NCBI GenBank assembly: GCA_016775335.1
Contig: JAEUGJ010000031.1
Span: 1-39,655 of the forward strand
Origin: Mogibacterium sp.
GTDB lineage: Bacteria > Bacillota > Clostridia > Peptostreptococcales > Anaerovoracaceae
Length of the DNA: 39,655 nucleotides
Direction of reading: 5' to 3'
Below are positions 15,832-21,894 of this stretch, piece after piece. A model generated the notes under the pieces. That model had not been told where the DNA came from and ran no database searches. It saw only the letters and a program-made list of their open reading frames with translations. Made by a program: the position numbers and the translations under genes. How positions within the stretch are numbered: position 1 is the stretch's first letter; every line of letters begins with the position of its first letter.

Positions 15832-15965
15832 TTTTATCAGATATTAATAAAAATATATTAATATAAGGCGCCGTTTTGCCGGGAAAGCGGTGCGACTATT
15901 CAAAATTGCAACCCCTGTCTATATCGCCCCCGGAGTGGTGATGGAAGATGGGAAAGGAGGAAGAA
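15832..15965 (+). promoter_or_regulatory. AT-rich spacer and hairpin before rpsM
   Basis: This 134-base gap is the longest inside the ribosomal block. It starts with an AT-rich stretch (15838-15866) holding a TATATT at 15854-15859 that could be a weak -10. Next comes a 10-bp stem GCGCCGTTTT (15868-15877) / AAAGCGGTGC (15884-15893) with two G-U pairs and the 6-base loop GCCGGG. No T-run follows. It looks like a structured leader of rpsM-rpsK-rpsD-rpoA-rplQ. In Escherichia coli S4 represses this operon through a leader structure. The similarity of function is inference. Confidence 0.45.
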
Positions 15966-16331
15966 ATGGCAAGAATTGCCGGAGTTGACCTGCCAAGAGA
16001 TAAGAGAATCGAAATCGGTCTGACTTATATTTATGGTATTGGTCTGAAATCGTCTAAGGATATCCTCGCTAAAGCGAACGTAAATCCAGACATCAGAGTT
16101 AAGGATCTGTCCGAAGAAGATGCCGGAAAGATCAGAAAGGTAATCGAAAACGATTACATCGTAGAAGGTGACCTGAGAAGAGAGACTTCCCTCAACATCA
16201 AGAGACTGATGGAGATCGGAAGCTACAGAGGCATCAGACACAGAAGAGGTCTTCCAGTAAGAGGACAGAAAACCAAGACGAACGCTAGAACTCGTAAAGG
16301 ACCTAAGCGTCTGGCTGGTAAGAAGAAATAA
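15966..16331 (+). CDS. rpsM: 30S ribosomal protein S13
   Basis: 121 residues, the usual size. The start MARIAGVDLPRDKR and the RGLPVRGQKTKTNARTRKGP tail, which touches the P-site tRNA, are conserved. The frame is open from 15948, but those 6 codons are the GGAAAGGAGG ribosome binding site itself. First gene of the alpha operon part. Confidence 0.98.
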   Translation: MARIAGVDLPRDKRIEIGLTYIYGIGLKSSKDILAKANVNPDIRVKDLSEEDAGKIRKVIENDYIVEGDLRRETSLNIKRLMEIGSYRGIRHRRGLPVRGQKTKTNARTRKGPKRLAGKKK

Positions 16332-16350
16332 GGTGAGGAGGTAGAGAAAT

Positions 16351-16743
16351 ATGGCTGCTAAAAAGCAAGTTAGAAAGAAAAAAAGAGAACGTAAACACGT
16401 TGAAAGAGGCCAAGCTCATATCCAGTCCACCTTTAACAACACACTGATTACTCTGACTGATATGGACGGTAACGCTCTTTCTTGGTCCAGTGCAGGCTCC
16501 AATGGTTTCAAGGGCTCCAGAAAGTCCACACCATTCGCTGCACAGAGTGCTGCAGAAGTAGCTGCAAAGGCTGCTATGGAGCACGGTCTGAAATCCGTAG
16601 AAGTATTTGTAAAGGGACCGGGTTCCGGTAGAGAAGCTGCTATCAGAGCACTGGAAACCGCAGGCCTGAAGGTTGTATCCATCAAGGATATTACACCGAT
16701 TCCGCACAACGGATGCAGACCGCCTAAGAAGAGAAGAGTCTAA
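16351..16743 (+). CDS. rpsK: 30S ribosomal protein S11
   Basis: 130 residues with the conserved HIQSTFNNTLITLTD and GPGSGREAAIRAL segments and the DITPIPHNGCRPPKKRRV end. S11 forms the platform of the 30S subunit and contacts mRNA at the E site. It follows rpsM by 19 bases with GAGGAGG. Confidence 0.98.
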   Translation: MAAKKQVRKKKRERKHVERGQAHIQSTFNNTLITLTDMDGNALSWSSAGSNGFKGSRKSTPFAAQSAAEVAAKAAMEHGLKSVEVFVKGPGSGREAAIRALETAGLKVVSIKDITPIPHNGCRPPKKRRV

Positions 16744-16762
16744 TCGGAAGGAGGAGTAATAC

Positions 16763-17350
16763 ATGGCTAGAAATAGAGAACCGGTACTGAAGAGAGCAAA
16801 GGCACTTGGCATTGAGCCGCAGTACCTGGGAATTAATAAGAAATCGAAGAGACAGGTTCAGCAGAGCAGAAGAAAGAAGAGCGAGTACGGTGTTCAGCTG
16901 ACTGAGAAGCAGAAGGTTAAATTCTATTACGGACTTCAGGAAACTCAGTTCAGAAACACCTACGAGAAGGCTACCAAGAGAGCCGGCGGTGCCGGTGAAA
17001 ACCTTCTGATTATGCTGGAGAGCAGATTCGACAATGTAGTATTCAGAATGGGATTTGCTGCAACAAGAAGAGAAGCCAGACAGCTGGTTTCCCACGGACA
17101 CTTCCTGGTAAACGGAAAGAAAGCAAACATTCCTTCCATGGAACTGAAGGCCGGAGACGTTATCTCCGTAAAGGAAAAGTCCAAGTCCTCTCCGAAGTTC
17201 AAGGAGCTGAGAGACATGGTTATCACCACTCCACAGTGGCTGGACATTGACCTGGACAAGCTGGAAGGCAAGATCCTGACTGCTCCAACTCGTGCTGACA
17301 TCGATTTACCAATCGAAGAGCGTTACATCGTAGAGTTCTACTCTAGATAA
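16763..17350 (+). CDS. rpsD: 30S ribosomal protein S4 (zinc-free type)
   Basis: 195 residues. It lacks the N-terminal four-cysteine zinc motif found in some S4 proteins, so it is the C- form. The C-terminal S4 RNA-binding domain (RREARQLVSHGHFLVNGKK) is clear. S4 nucleates 30S assembly and is the translational repressor of the alpha operon in Escherichia coli. Its location between rpsK and rpoA is standard. Confidence 0.97.
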   Translation: MARNREPVLKRAKALGIEPQYLGINKKSKRQVQQSRRKKSEYGVQLTEKQKVKFYYGLQETQFRNTYEKATKRAGGAGENLLIMLESRFDNVVFRMGFAATRREARQLVSHGHFLVNGKKANIPSMELKAGDVISVKEKSKSSPKFKELRDMVITTPQWLDIDLDKLEGKILTAPTRADIDLPIEERYIVEFYSR

Positions 17351-17399
17351 TGCGTTTAATGTTTTTACATTTTGCTGGTAAATTAATGGGAGGAAGAGA

Positions 17400-18347
17400 A
17401 TGATCGAGATAGTAAAGCCAACAATCACTAAAGAAATCGATGAGAATGGCCACTATGGTAAGTTTGTCGTAGAACCTCTGGAAAGAGGATACGGCACAAC
17501 ATTAGGTAACTGTATGAGAAGAATTCTCCTGAGTTCCCTGCCAGGCGCTGCTATCACTTCGGTAAAGATCGATGGAATTCTTCACGAGTTCTCGACGATT
17601 CCTGGCGTTAAAGAAGATGTGACGGAAATTATCCTCAATCTGAAAAGACTGGCAGTTCGCATCAACGGAGATGAGAACAAGAGAGCCATCATTAACGCAG
17701 TGGGTCCGAAAGAAGTAACAGCTGCCGACATCATTGTGGATGCGGATACGGAAATTTTCAACCCGGATCTGCACATTGCAACGCTTGCAGATAATGCGAC
17801 ACTTGTAATGGAGATGAACCTGACTTCGGGAAGAGGTTATGTTCCGGCGGAACAGAACAAAAAGGAAAATACTCCGATCGCAGAAATTCCAGTGGATTCT
17901 ATTTTTACTCCTGTGAAGAAAGTAAACTTCACGGTAGACAATACGAGAGTCGGCCAGGTTACAGACTTTGACAAGCTGACCCTGGAACTCTGGACAGATG
18001 GATCGATTACACCGGAAGAAGGCGTTTCAATTGGTGCGAAAATCATGCAGGAGCATCTCAACCTGTTCATCGGACTGGGTTCCGATGTGGATGAGATGGA
18101 ATTCATGATCGAGAAAGACGAAGACCGCAAGGTCAAAGCACTTGAAATGACAATTGAGGACCTTGAATTGTCGGTTCGTTCATTCAACTGCCTCAAGAGA
18201 GCATCCATCAACACCGTTGAGGAATTGACTCAGCGGTCCGAGGAAGATATGATGAAGGTCAGAAACCTCGGAATGAAGTCACTTGTAGAAGTGAAGAACA
18301 AGCTGGCTGAGCTCGGATTGAGCCTCAAGCCAAACGACGATAACTAA
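17400..18347 (+). CDS. rpoA: RNA polymerase alpha subunit
   Basis: 315 residues, normal length. Residues 1 to ~230 form the dimerising N-terminal domain, with FVVEPLERGYGTTLGNCMRRILLSSLPG. A short linker leads to the C-terminal domain (~245-315), whose helix-hairpin-helix VRNLGMKSLVEVKNKLAELGL binds UP elements and activators. The phased A-tracts upstream of the S10 promoter would be a target for this domain. A GGGAGG site precedes the ATG. Confidence 0.98.
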   Translation: MIEIVKPTITKEIDENGHYGKFVVEPLERGYGTTLGNCMRRILLSSLPGAAITSVKIDGILHEFSTIPGVKEDVTEIILNLKRLAVRINGDENKRAIINAVGPKEVTAADIIVDADTEIFNPDLHIATLADNATLVMEMNLTSGRGYVPAEQNKKENTPIAEIPVDSIFTPVKKVNFTVDNTRVGQVTDFDKLTLELWTDGSITPEEGVSIGAKIMQEHLNLFIGLGSDVDEMEFMIEKDEDRKVKALEMTIEDLELSVRSFNCLKRASINTVEELTQRSEEDMMKVRNLGMKSLVEVKNKLAELGLSLKPNDDN

Positions 18348-18364
18348 GCGAAAGGAGCATACTG

Positions 18365-18706
18365 ATGAAGGGTTACAGAAAGCTGGGCAGAAATTCTGCA
18401 CACAGAAAATCCATGCTGAGAAACCTGGTAACCGATCTCTTCAGAGAGGGTAGAATCACTACCACTGAGATGAGAGCGAAAGAAGCCGGCCGTATCGCTG
18501 AAAAGATGATTACAAAGGCAAAGAAGGGTGATCTTCACGCACGGAGACAGGTACTCGAATATATCTTTGACGAGGACGTTGTAACAAAGCTGTTTGAAGA
18601 AATCGCTCCGGGATATGAAGATAGAAATGGTGGTTACACCAGAATTCTCAAGCTCGGACCGAGACAGGGAGACAACGCAGAAGTCGTATATCTGGAACTG
18701 GTATAA
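18365..18706 (+). CDS. rplQ: 50S ribosomal protein L17
   Basis: 113 residues, the usual bacterial length. The start MKGYRKLGRNSAHRKSMLRNL and the GGYTRILKLGPRQGDNAEVVYLEL end are typical. L17 sits near the tunnel exit. It is the last gene of the ribosomal block. A GC hairpin without a T-run follows, then an SRP RNA gene. Confidence 0.98.
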   Translation: MKGYRKLGRNSAHRKSMLRNLVTDLFREGRITTTEMRAKEAGRIAEKMITKAKKGDLHARRQVLEYIFDEDVVTKLFEEIAPGYEDRNGGYTRILKLGPRQGDNAEVVYLELV

Positions 18707-18721
18707 GATATGATTTGACAG

Positions 18722-18747
18722 GCGGAGCGGGCTGTGCCCGCTTCCGC
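18722..18747 (+). other. GC-rich hairpin after rplQ
   Basis: GCGGAGCGGG (18722-18731) pairs with CCCGCTTCCGC (18737-18747) with one bulged T and a CTGTG loop. It stands where a terminator would be expected, but only TGCGTATAATTAA follows, so it lacks the T-run. It may stabilise the 3' end of the ribosomal mRNA, or let some transcripts continue into the SRP RNA gene. Confidence 0.6.
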
Positions 18748-18751
18748 TGCG

Positions 18752-18757
18752 TATAAT
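18752..18757 (+). promoter_or_regulatory. Possible -10 box for the first SRP RNA gene
   Basis: A consensus TATAAT lies 22 bases before the outer stem of the SRP RNA. No -35 box is found 16-18 bases upstream. A perfect TTGACA does occur at 18715-18720, but 31 bases away with the GC hairpin in between. The box may be weak, or the RNA may depend on read-through from rplQ. Confidence 0.4.
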
Positions 18758-18773
18758 TAAATAAAAGAGACGA

Positions 18774-18922
18774 AACGTCTTTAGATAACCTGCGGTTTCA
18801 AGGGGTCCTGCGCAATGGACGCCCGTGAACCTTGTCAGGACCGAGAGGGAGCAGCAATAAGCGGTTCCGCCCGTGTGCCGCAGATCCACCTCTTGATGGA
18901 CTGCAGGTTATCTAAAGGCGTT
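18774..18922 (+). ncRNA. ffs: Signal recognition particle RNA, copy 1 (small type)
   Basis: The conserved SRP domain core is present: GTCAGGACCGAGAGGGAGCA (18834-18853), followed by GCAATAAGCGG. It has a GNRA-type tetraloop GAGA and the AGCAGC internal loop that Ffh binds. A 20-bp outer stem (18774-18793 with 18903-18922, one G-T pair) closes the molecule. At about 150 bases it is the short, Alu-less bacterial form. The pair flanking the symmetric loop, U-A in the usual RNA and in copy 2, is A opposite G here. The outer stem plus the T-run downstream also serve as terminator. Confidence 0.93.
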
Positions 18923-18935
18923 TTTTATTTTTTTG
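18903..18935 (+). terminator. Terminator of SRP RNA copy 1
   Basis: The 3' half of the 20-bp closing stem runs straight into GTTTTTTATTTTTTT. The long closing stem therefore doubles as an intrinsic terminator. Confidence 0.75.
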
Positions 18936-18978
18936 AACAGAAAAACAGAGATGAATTTATAAAAATACTTATATTTTG

Positions 18979-19007
18979 TTGACAAAAGAACCGACCTTTG
19001 GTATTAT
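18979..19007 (+). promoter_or_regulatory. Sigma-A promoter of the amino-acid ABC transporter
   Basis: TTGACA (18979-18984), a 17-base spacer and TATTAT (19002-19007). The start of transcription should fall near 19014, inside the inverted repeat that follows. Confidence 0.85.
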
Positions 19008-19012
19008 AACAC

Positions 19013-19046
19013 TATCACATTAGTACTTTAACACGATAAAGTGATA
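19013..19046. promoter_or_regulatory. Possible operator at the transporter start site
   Basis: Two nested inverted repeats cover the expected transcription start: TATCAC (19013-19018) with GTGATA (19041-19046), and ACTTTA (19025-19030) with TAAAGT (19037-19042). The position is right for repressor control or for an RNA hairpin at the 5' end. I do not recognise the site as that of a known regulator. Confidence 0.4.
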
Positions 19047-19112
19047 AAACAAAAACCCCCGGAGCAAAGGGATCCGGCGGGAAAAATGAAGAAAAGGACA
19101 AGGGAAGGAAAC

Positions 19113-19937
19113 ATGAAGAAATTTATCTATCTGATTACAACAGTTGCATTGGTTGCCGGAATGGCACTGCTGAGCGGATGCGGAAGCTCCAAGGAAGCCA
19201 CGGATTACGCGTATATTGAAGACAAGGGTACGCTGACGGTAGGACTGGATGATACTTTTGCACCAATGGGTTTCCGGGATAAGGACGATAACCTGGTGGG
19301 CGTAGACATCGATTTGGCGAAGGCTGTTGGAAAGAAACTGGGCATCAAGGTGGAATTCCAGCCAATCGACTGGGATGCCAAGGAAGCAGAGCTGAAATCC
19401 AAGAACATCGACTGTGTGTGGAACGGAATGTCGGCGACGAAGGATCGTCAGAAGAGCATGACACTGTCCAACAAGTACTTTAACAATAAGATTTTGGTAA
19501 TGTCTCTGGACAAGGGCATCAACATCAAGAGCAGTGCGGATCTGAAGAACTACAAGGTGGGAACTCAGGCGGATTCGGCAGCGTTGGAATCCATTAAGGC
19601 GGACAAGAATTACGATTCTTTTGCAGATAACGTTTCGGAATATCCAACCTACGATGAAGCGATTCTGGATATGAAAGCGGGCCGTATCGATGTGATCGTC
19701 ATCGATGAGGTATATGCACTGTACAACAACAAGAATAAAACCAAACTGTATCAGTCGGATTTCGATTTCGGATCGGATAAGTACGCAGTAGGCTTCCGAA
19801 AGGGAGATAAGGAATTGGCTGCAAAGGTGAACGATGCGATTCAGGAATGCATCGATGACGGAACGGCAGACAAGATTTGCGAGAAATGGTTTGGCAAAGG
19901 CAGCAGCCTGATTATCAACGAGGGGTACGACAACTAG
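19113..19937 (+). CDS. Amino-acid ABC transporter substrate-binding lipoprotein
   Basis: 274 residues, a family 3 extracellular solute-binding protein for polar amino acids (the cystine/glutamine group). The signal peptide ends in the lipobox LSGC with C23 as the lipidated residue. The mature part starts like the family (GTLTVGLDDTFAPMGFRDKDDNLVGVDIDLAKAVGKKLG). I chose the ATG at 19113 because it gives the signal peptide and has GGAAGGAA upstream; the frame is open further up from 19041. The exact ligand cannot be read from the sequence. It is expressed with the permease and ATPase genes that follow. The stop codon lies inside a tandem repeat. Confidence 0.92.
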   Translation: MKKFIYLITTVALVAGMALLSGCGSSKEATDYAYIEDKGTLTVGLDDTFAPMGFRDKDDNLVGVDIDLAKAVGKKLGIKVEFQPIDWDAKEAELKSKNIDCVWNGMSATKDRQKSMTLSNKYFNNKILVMSLDKGINIKSSADLKNYKVGTQADSAALESIKADKNYDSFADNVSEYPTYDEAILDMKAGRIDVIVIDEVYALYNNKNKTKLYQSDFDFGSDKYAVGFRKGDKELAAKVNDAIQECIDDGTADKICEKWFGKGSSLIINEGYDN

Positions 19938-19995
19938 GGATTTGACGACAAGGATATGACAACTAGGAATTTGACAGCTTGGGATATGACAACAG
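19922..19995 (+). repeat. Degenerate 15-bp tandem repeat across the lipoprotein gene stop
   Basis: Five units of 14-15 bases follow each other: 19922-19936, 19937-19951, 19952-19965, 19966-19980 and 19981-19995. The shared pattern is GGGATWTGACAACWA. The first unit is the end of the coding sequence (codons for GYDN), with the TAG at 19935-19937. The others lie in the untranslated gap. It looks like replication slippage of the gene's last codons. Confidence 0.7.
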
Positions 19996-20057
19996 GGGAC
20001 GATAAGGTGAATGACTGCACTTTGCTTTATCATATGAATCTATAAGGGTTTTCATGG

Positions 20058-20083
20058 GTCAGCGGGTCTTCGGACCCGCTGAC
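20058..20083 (+). other. Perfect UUCG hairpin between lipoprotein and permease genes
   Basis: GTCAGCGGGTC (20058-20068) and GACCCGCTGAC (20073-20083) form a perfect 11-bp stem with a TTCG tetraloop. No T-run follows. The permease start is 18 bases further on. Such hairpins after the binding-protein gene usually protect the upstream mRNA from 3' decay, so that much more binding protein than permease is made. That role is inferred. Confidence 0.8.
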
Positions 20084-20101
20084 GGATTGTGAGGAGTATT
20101 T

Positions 20102-20758
20102 ATGAGCTATATTCAGACAATTACACCGGCACTTTTGCAAGGGGCAATCATCTCTTTGGAACTGTTTGCGTTGACATTGATTTTTTCCTTGCCGCTGGGA
20201 CTGCCCATCGCATTGGGGGAGAATTCGAAACTGCCGCCTCTCCGGTGGTTCTGCAAAGTGTACGTACTTGTTTTTAGGGGAACGCCGCTGATGCTGCAAT
20301 TGTTCTTCTTCTACTACTTCTTTCCGATCTGCCTGAACATCCGCATGGACGCATTTCCGACGGCAGTGATCACCTTCGCACTGAACTATGCGGCGTATTT
20401 TGCGGAAATCTATCGGGGCGGCATGAAGAGCATCGAGGCGGGACAGTACGAGGCGGCCCACTCGCTGGGACTGAGCCGGAGCCAGACGCTGTTCGGCATC
20501 GTTTTGCCCCAGACGTTCCGCATCGTAATTCCGCCGATTTCCAACGAAATCATCGTGCTGGTAAAGGATACGGCGCTGGCATCGGCAATTGCCCTGGCGG
20601 ATATTATGAAAGTGTCCAAAAGCATCGTGAACAGAGACGGTTCGCTGATGGCGTACGTAATCGCGGCGGCCATGTATCTGGCATTCTCCTTCTTAGCAAC
20701 CTGCGTGATGGAGAGATTGGAAAAGAAGACGTCTTTGTACGACGGAAAGGAGGCCTAG
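20102..20758 (+). CDS. Amino-acid ABC transporter permease
   Basis: 218 residues, a GlnP/HisM-family inner-membrane permease with about five hydrophobic helices. The family's EAA loop (EAAHSLGLSRSQTLFGIVLPQTFRIVIPP, residues ~118-146) is the contact site for the ATPase. It starts after GAGGAG and ends one base before the ATPase gene. Only one permease gene is present, so the channel is probably a homodimer. Confidence 0.93.
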   Translation: MSYIQTITPALLQGAIISLELFALTLIFSLPLGLPIALGENSKLPPLRWFCKVYVLVFRGTPLMLQLFFFYYFFPICLNIRMDAFPTAVITFALNYAAYFAEIYRGGMKSIEAGQYEAAHSLGLSRSQTLFGIVLPQTFRIVIPPISNEIIVLVKDTALASAIALADIMKVSKSIVNRDGSLMAYVIAAAMYLAFSFLATCVMERLEKKTSLYDGKEA

Positions 20759-20759
20759 A

Positions 20760-21554
20760 ATGGCACTGCTGGAAATGAAGAATATCGTGAAGGATTTTGC
20801 CGGCTGCCGGGCCCTGGACGACGTGAGCCTTTCGGTGGAGAAGGGGGAAACCGTGGCCATCATCGGGCCCTCCGGTTCCGGGAAGAGCACCCTCCTGCGC
20901 TGCATCAACGCTCTGACACGGATCACGCAGGGAAGCATCGCTCTGAACGGGGAAGTTTTCGTCAATTCGGAAAACGGACAGGTGCAGAATAAGAACGGAC
21001 AGCCGGAGGCGGTGTATCCGTCGGAGAAGGAGCTGAAGCGCATCTGCTGCGAGACGGGAATGGTGTTCCAGCACTTCAACCTTTTCCCGCACATGAACTG
21101 CTTGAAGAATATCACCTACGCGCCGGTAAAAGTAAAGGACGTGAATCCGGCCGATGCGGAGGCGCGGGGGTTGGAGCTCCTGAAGCTGGTGGGGCTCCCG
21201 GACAAGAGAAATGAGTTTCCGGGCCGTCTCTCCGGCGGGCAGAAGCAGCGGGTGGCCATTGCCAGGGCGCTGGCCATGGAACCGAAAATCATGCTTTTCG
21301 ACGAACCCACGTCCGCACTGGACCCGGAGATTACGGGGGAAGTGCTGAACGTGATGAAGACGTTGTCTGCTCGAAATACCACCATGGTGGTGGTGACCCA
21401 CGAGATGGGCTTCGCTCGGGAAGTGGCAGACCGAGTGGTGTTCATGAACAAGGGCAAAATTGTGGAGGAAGGAACGCCGGAGGAAATCTTCGAGCATCCG
21501 AAGAGCGAGCGGCTTCAGGAATTCCTGGGATCCATGCTGCAGGTGAAGAAATAG
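20760..21554 (+). CDS. Amino-acid ABC transporter ATP-binding protein
   Basis: 264 residues, GlnQ/HisP family. It has Walker A GPSGSGKS at 36-43, the signature LSGGQKQR, Walker B IMLFDEPTSALD and the switch histidine in VVTHEMGFA. Compared with the usual ~240 residues, it carries an insertion of about 20 residues between Walker A and the Q-loop (around SENGQVQNKNGQPEAVYPS). It powers uptake by the permease and lipoprotein encoded just upstream. The start codon follows the permease stop by one base. Confidence 0.94.
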   Translation: MALLEMKNIVKDFAGCRALDDVSLSVEKGETVAIIGPSGSGKSTLLRCINALTRITQGSIALNGEVFVNSENGQVQNKNGQPEAVYPSEKELKRICCETGMVFQHFNLFPHMNCLKNITYAPVKVKDVNPADAEARGLELLKLVGLPDKRNEFPGRLSGGQKQRVAIARALAMEPKIMLFDEPTSALDPEITGEVLNVMKTLSARNTTMVVVTHEMGFAREVADRVVFMNKGKIVEEGTPEEIFEHPKSERLQEFLGSMLQVKK

Positions 21555-21671
21555 AAGGAAATGAAATAATCAATAGGGACACTTTAGGGGGCGGAGCGGC
21601 CGGAAATGGAGCGCATCGCCTCTTTCTGTAGCCGGAATTTCGTGGCGGAAATCCACGATGCCATAGAGAGA
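21555..21671. other. Gap between ABC transporter and second SRP RNA
   Basis: No gene is seen. TCGTGG (21640-21645) and CCACGA (21653-21658) can form a small 6-bp hairpin around CGGAAAT, without a T-run. No clear terminator for the transporter operon is present. Confidence 0.4.
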
Positions 21672-21700
21672 TTGACAATAAAATTTTTAAATTATATAAT
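21672..21700 (+). promoter_or_regulatory. Consensus sigma-A promoter of SRP RNA copy 2 and dnaX
   Basis: TTGACA (21672-21677), exactly 17 bases, then TATAAT (21695-21700). Both boxes match the consensus perfectly, as expected for a stable RNA. Transcription should start near 21707, about 20 bases before the RNA's closing stem. Confidence 0.93.
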
Positions 21701-21727
21701 AAGCACTGAGTTTATGTGAGAATCGAG

Positions 21728-21871
21728 CGCTCTTAGATTACCTGCAGGTCGAGGGGACCCTGCGCAAGGGTGAGCCGTGAATCTTGTCAGGTCCGAGAGG
21801 AAGCAGCAATAAGCGGTCCTTACCCTGTGCCGCAGACCCGTCTTCTCCAATCTGCAGGTAATCTAAGAGCG
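21728..21871 (+). ncRNA. ffs: Signal recognition particle RNA, copy 2 (small type)
   Basis: The core GTCAGGTCCGAGAGGAAGCA (21797-21816) followed by GCAATAAGCGG is the canonical SRP domain with a GAGA tetraloop. The pair flanking the symmetric loop is the usual U-A. A perfect 20-bp closing stem joins 21728-21747 and 21852-21871. The location right before dnaX is the usual one in Firmicutes, so this is likely the main gene. No T-run follows, so the RNA is probably transcribed into dnaX and cut out. Confidence 0.95.
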
Positions 21872-21894
21872 TTGTCTATATTAAGGGAGGAAAG

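Noticed and set aside
21607..21720. 37-codon frame before SRP RNA copy 2
   Set aside because: It runs across the consensus promoter and has no binding site or similarity.
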